From Methylopila sp. Yamaguchi (lineage in GTDB: Bacteria > Pseudomonadota > Alphaproteobacteria > Rhizobiales > Methylopilaceae), in contig NZ_BAUX01000012.1 of assembly GCF_002897035.1 (NCBI RefSeq), positions 1 through 64,000 of the forward strand: a DNA stretch of 64,000 nucleotides. The letters run 5' to 3'. The position numbers and the translations under genes were made by a program. Every line of letters starts with the position of its first letter. The stretch's first letter is position 1. Of the stretch, positions 62,538 through 64,000 are shown in pieces. The notes beneath the pieces were generated by a model. The model searched no databases. It worked only from the letters and a program-made list of their open reading frames with translations, and had not been told where the DNA came from.

Positions 62538-63691
62538 GCGGGTTTCTCAATCGCGGCGTAGACATCCGCGTGACCCCGAAGCGCGCCGGTCTCGCGGGGA
62601 TCGCGGTGGTGGCGGCGGGCCTCGCCTTCGGCTGGTCCGGGCTGTTCAACATCTCGGCGAGCACCAAGCACTGGCCGGTGACCGACTGGTTCCTGCACTG
62701 GGTGATGATCAACTCAGTGGAGACCTGGTCGATCGGCGTCGAGGTCCCGGACAACCTCGACGATCGCGCGCTGATCGCCCGCGGCGCCGGGCATTACGCA
62801 ACGGGCTGCGCCTCCTGCCACGGCGCGCCCGGCCGGCCGCGATCCCCGCTCACCGACGTCATGAGCCCGCCGCCGCCTGACCTCGACGCCAAGGTCCCGA
62901 CCTGGGAGACCGCTCAGCTCTTCACCATCGTGAAACACGGCGTGAAGTTCTCGGGCATGCCGGCCTGGGTCTCGTTCGACGAGCGGGAGGACGAGGTCTG
63001 GTCGGTCGTCGCCTTTCTAAAGAAGCTGCCGGGCATGACGCCGGACGAGTACAAGGCGCTCGCCATGGGCGCCGAGACCGATGGCGCGGTGGGCGGGCTG
63101 GTGGCGATCGCGCATGGCCCGCAAGGCCGCGGCCCGCGCGAGGACGTGCTGGCCGACTGCGCCCGCTGCCACGGCCGCGACGGCCTCGGCCGGGACGGCG
63201 ACGCCTTTCCCGTGATCGCCGGCCAGTCGGAGGACTACCTGTTCGACGCGCTGTCGGCCTACGCCGTCGGCAAACGCCACAGCGGCATCATGCAGCCCGC
63301 CGCCGCGCGGCTGCCTTATTCCGAGCTCGCGGCGCTCGCCGAGCATTACGCCAACCAGCCCGCCGCCCGCCCGAAGGACGCGCCGACGCCCGATCCGGCC
63401 CTGGTGGCCGCGGGCGAGAAGATCGCGCGCGATGGCGTGCGAGCCACCGGCACGCCCGCTTGCCAGTCCTGCCACGGGCCGTCCGCCTCGGCGCGCAACC
63501 CCGCTTACCCGTCGCTTAACGGGCAGCACGCGTCTTATCTGGAGACCCAGCTCCACCTCTGGGAGAAGGAGCACGACTCCCGCGGCGGCGGGCCGTTCCG
63601 CGAGATCATGCGCAAGGTCGCCTTCCGCATGACGCCGGAGGAGATCCGCGCCGTCGCCGCCTACTACGCTTCTCTCCCGCCGGGGAAGTGA
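62534..63691 (+). CDS. Three-haem membrane-anchored cytochrome c
   Basis: This 385-aa protein has an N-terminal membrane helix (residues 18-40), then three CXXCH motifs: CASCH (92-96), CARCH (209-213) and CQSCH (310-314). The region between the first two also has the methionine-containing GMPAWVSFDE. It probably carries electrons from the bc1 complex to the oxidase. It overlaps the CtaG-like gene start (ATGA) and ends the operon. Confidence 0.9.
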   Translation: MSGFLNRGVDIRVTPKRAGLAGIAVVAAGLAFGWSGLFNISASTKHWPVTDWFLHWVMINSVETWSIGVEVPDNLDDRALIARGAGHYATGCASCHGAPGRPRSPLTDVMSPPPPDLDAKVPTWETAQLFTIVKHGVKFSGMPAWVSFDEREDEVWSVVAFLKKLPGMTPDEYKALAMGAETDGAVGGLVAIAHGPQGRGPREDVLADCARCHGRDGLGRDGDAFPVIAGQSEDYLFDALSAYAVGKRHSGIMQPAAARLPYSELAALAEHYANQPAARPKDAPTPDPALVAAGEKIARDGVRATGTPACQSCHGPSASARNPAYPSLNGQHASYLETQLHLWEKEHDSRGGGPFREIMRKVAFRMTPEEIRAVAAYYASLPPGK

Positions 63692-63731
63692 GGGGGTGCG
63701 TCGGCGTCCAGCTGACCACGTCGACCCACCG

Positions 63732-63829
63732 CCGTCATGCTCGGCAAGGCCGGGCATCCACGACTTTCTAAAGATCGTCGAGCTCGACCCCAAAGCCGTA
63801 GATACCCGCAAAGACGCGTGCATGACGGT
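63732..63829. repeat. Dispersed palindromic repeat, copy D
   Basis: The element begins GCCGTCATGCTCGGCAAGGC and ends with CATGACGGTG; GGGCATCCACGACT is shared with copy C at 10064-10160. It lies in the 181-bp gap after the cytochrome c gene. Partly decayed arms (GATACCCGCA instead of GGATGCCCGC). Confidence 0.6.
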
Positions 63830-63872
63830 GCGGTTGTGAGCGACGCCGCGTTTATGTCGTAGCGCTTCCGCC

Positions 63873-64000
63873 TCAAGGCTTCCGATACGACGTCGCCCGG
63901 ATCGTTAGCTCCGCTCCCGCCGGATCGCGCACGAACACCACGCCGGCCTGCTTCGACGACTTGCGCGCCACGTAGTCGAGGGTGACCTCGGCGCTTTCAA
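63873..64000 (-). CDS. C-terminal fragment of an unidentified protein (5' end outside window)
   Basis: An open frame from the window edge ends with TGA at 63875-63873, encoding ESAEVTLDYVARKSSKQAG and then VVFVRDPAGAELTIRATSYRKP. Only 42 residues are visible, so no family can be assigned. It is oriented convergently to the cytochrome c gene. Confidence 0.45.
   Translation of the reverse strand, partial: ESAEVTLDYVARKSSKQAGVVFVRDPAGAELTIRATSYRKP

Overview
This 64 kb, high-GC window reads as a chromosomal segment of an alphaproteobacterium, most likely of the order Hyphomicrobiales (Rhizobiales). The reasons are a MinCDE operon with a perfect CtrA box, a BA14K-family protein, DUF1236 and DUF1176 secreted proteins, a petABC bc1 operon, a caa3-type oxidase with fused subunits I and III, and a gene-transfer-agent (GTA) structural cluster. 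I cannot name the genus. I saw no rRNA, tRNA, insertion sequence, integrase or CRISPR array.

Positions 1-18030 hold a nearly complete RcGTA-like head and tail cluster on the minus strand. In transcription order it is: small terminase, large terminase, portal, prohead protease, major capsid, two head-tail connectors, a tail terminator-like protein, major tail protein, two small tail assembly proteins, a short tape measure, distal tail protein, hub protein, NlpC/P60 peptidase, the giant TIM-barrel tail protein, and a DUF2793 glycine-rich fibre-like gene cut by the window edge. The cluster is interrupted in two places. Two plus-strand genes for secreted, low-complexity proteins (14859-16270) lie between the large terminase and the portal. 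A RES-toxin/Xre-antitoxin module (12331-13418) lies between the portal and the protease, with its own 20-bp palindromic operator and followed by an intrinsic terminator. Three other junctions carry dispersed palindromic repeats. The cluster is therefore probably several transcription units, unlike a single compact GTA operon. An addiction module inside it is the most unusual thing in the window.

Positions 18565-42788 carry mixed host functions: a UGT-like glycosyltransferase with an outer-membrane-protein-like gene, a CHASE4-GGDEF-EAL protein, minCDE, a CcdA-type protein, a P1-family peptidase overlapping a SleB-type wall hydrolase, a MeaB GTPase, a glutathione S-transferase, a cold-shock protein, RlmJ, an RNase T2 operon, an ornithine decarboxylase-like enzyme, several small secreted or stress proteins, a TetR regulator with a CsaA-like protein, ProC, a YbjN protein, UbiK, a methyltransferase and an MFS exporter divergent from a LysR gene.

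Positions 42898-53281 are mainly housekeeping: lgt, a MidA/NDUFAF7-type methyltransferase, pgeF, prs, rplY (L25/Ctc), pth, ychF, a tandem pair of MaoC-like proteins and mtnP. A VapBC-type toxin-antitoxin pair sits between pth and ychF. Positions 53356-63691 form a respiratory block: petABC (minus strand, with a terminator), then trmL and hemF, then a caa3 oxidase operon of coxB with a C-terminal cytochrome c domain, fused ctaD-ctaE, a small membrane protein, a CtaG-like assembly factor and a three-haem cytochrome c. coxB has no ATG, GTG or TTG codon able to start a complete lipoprotein signal, which makes its 5' end a real puzzle.
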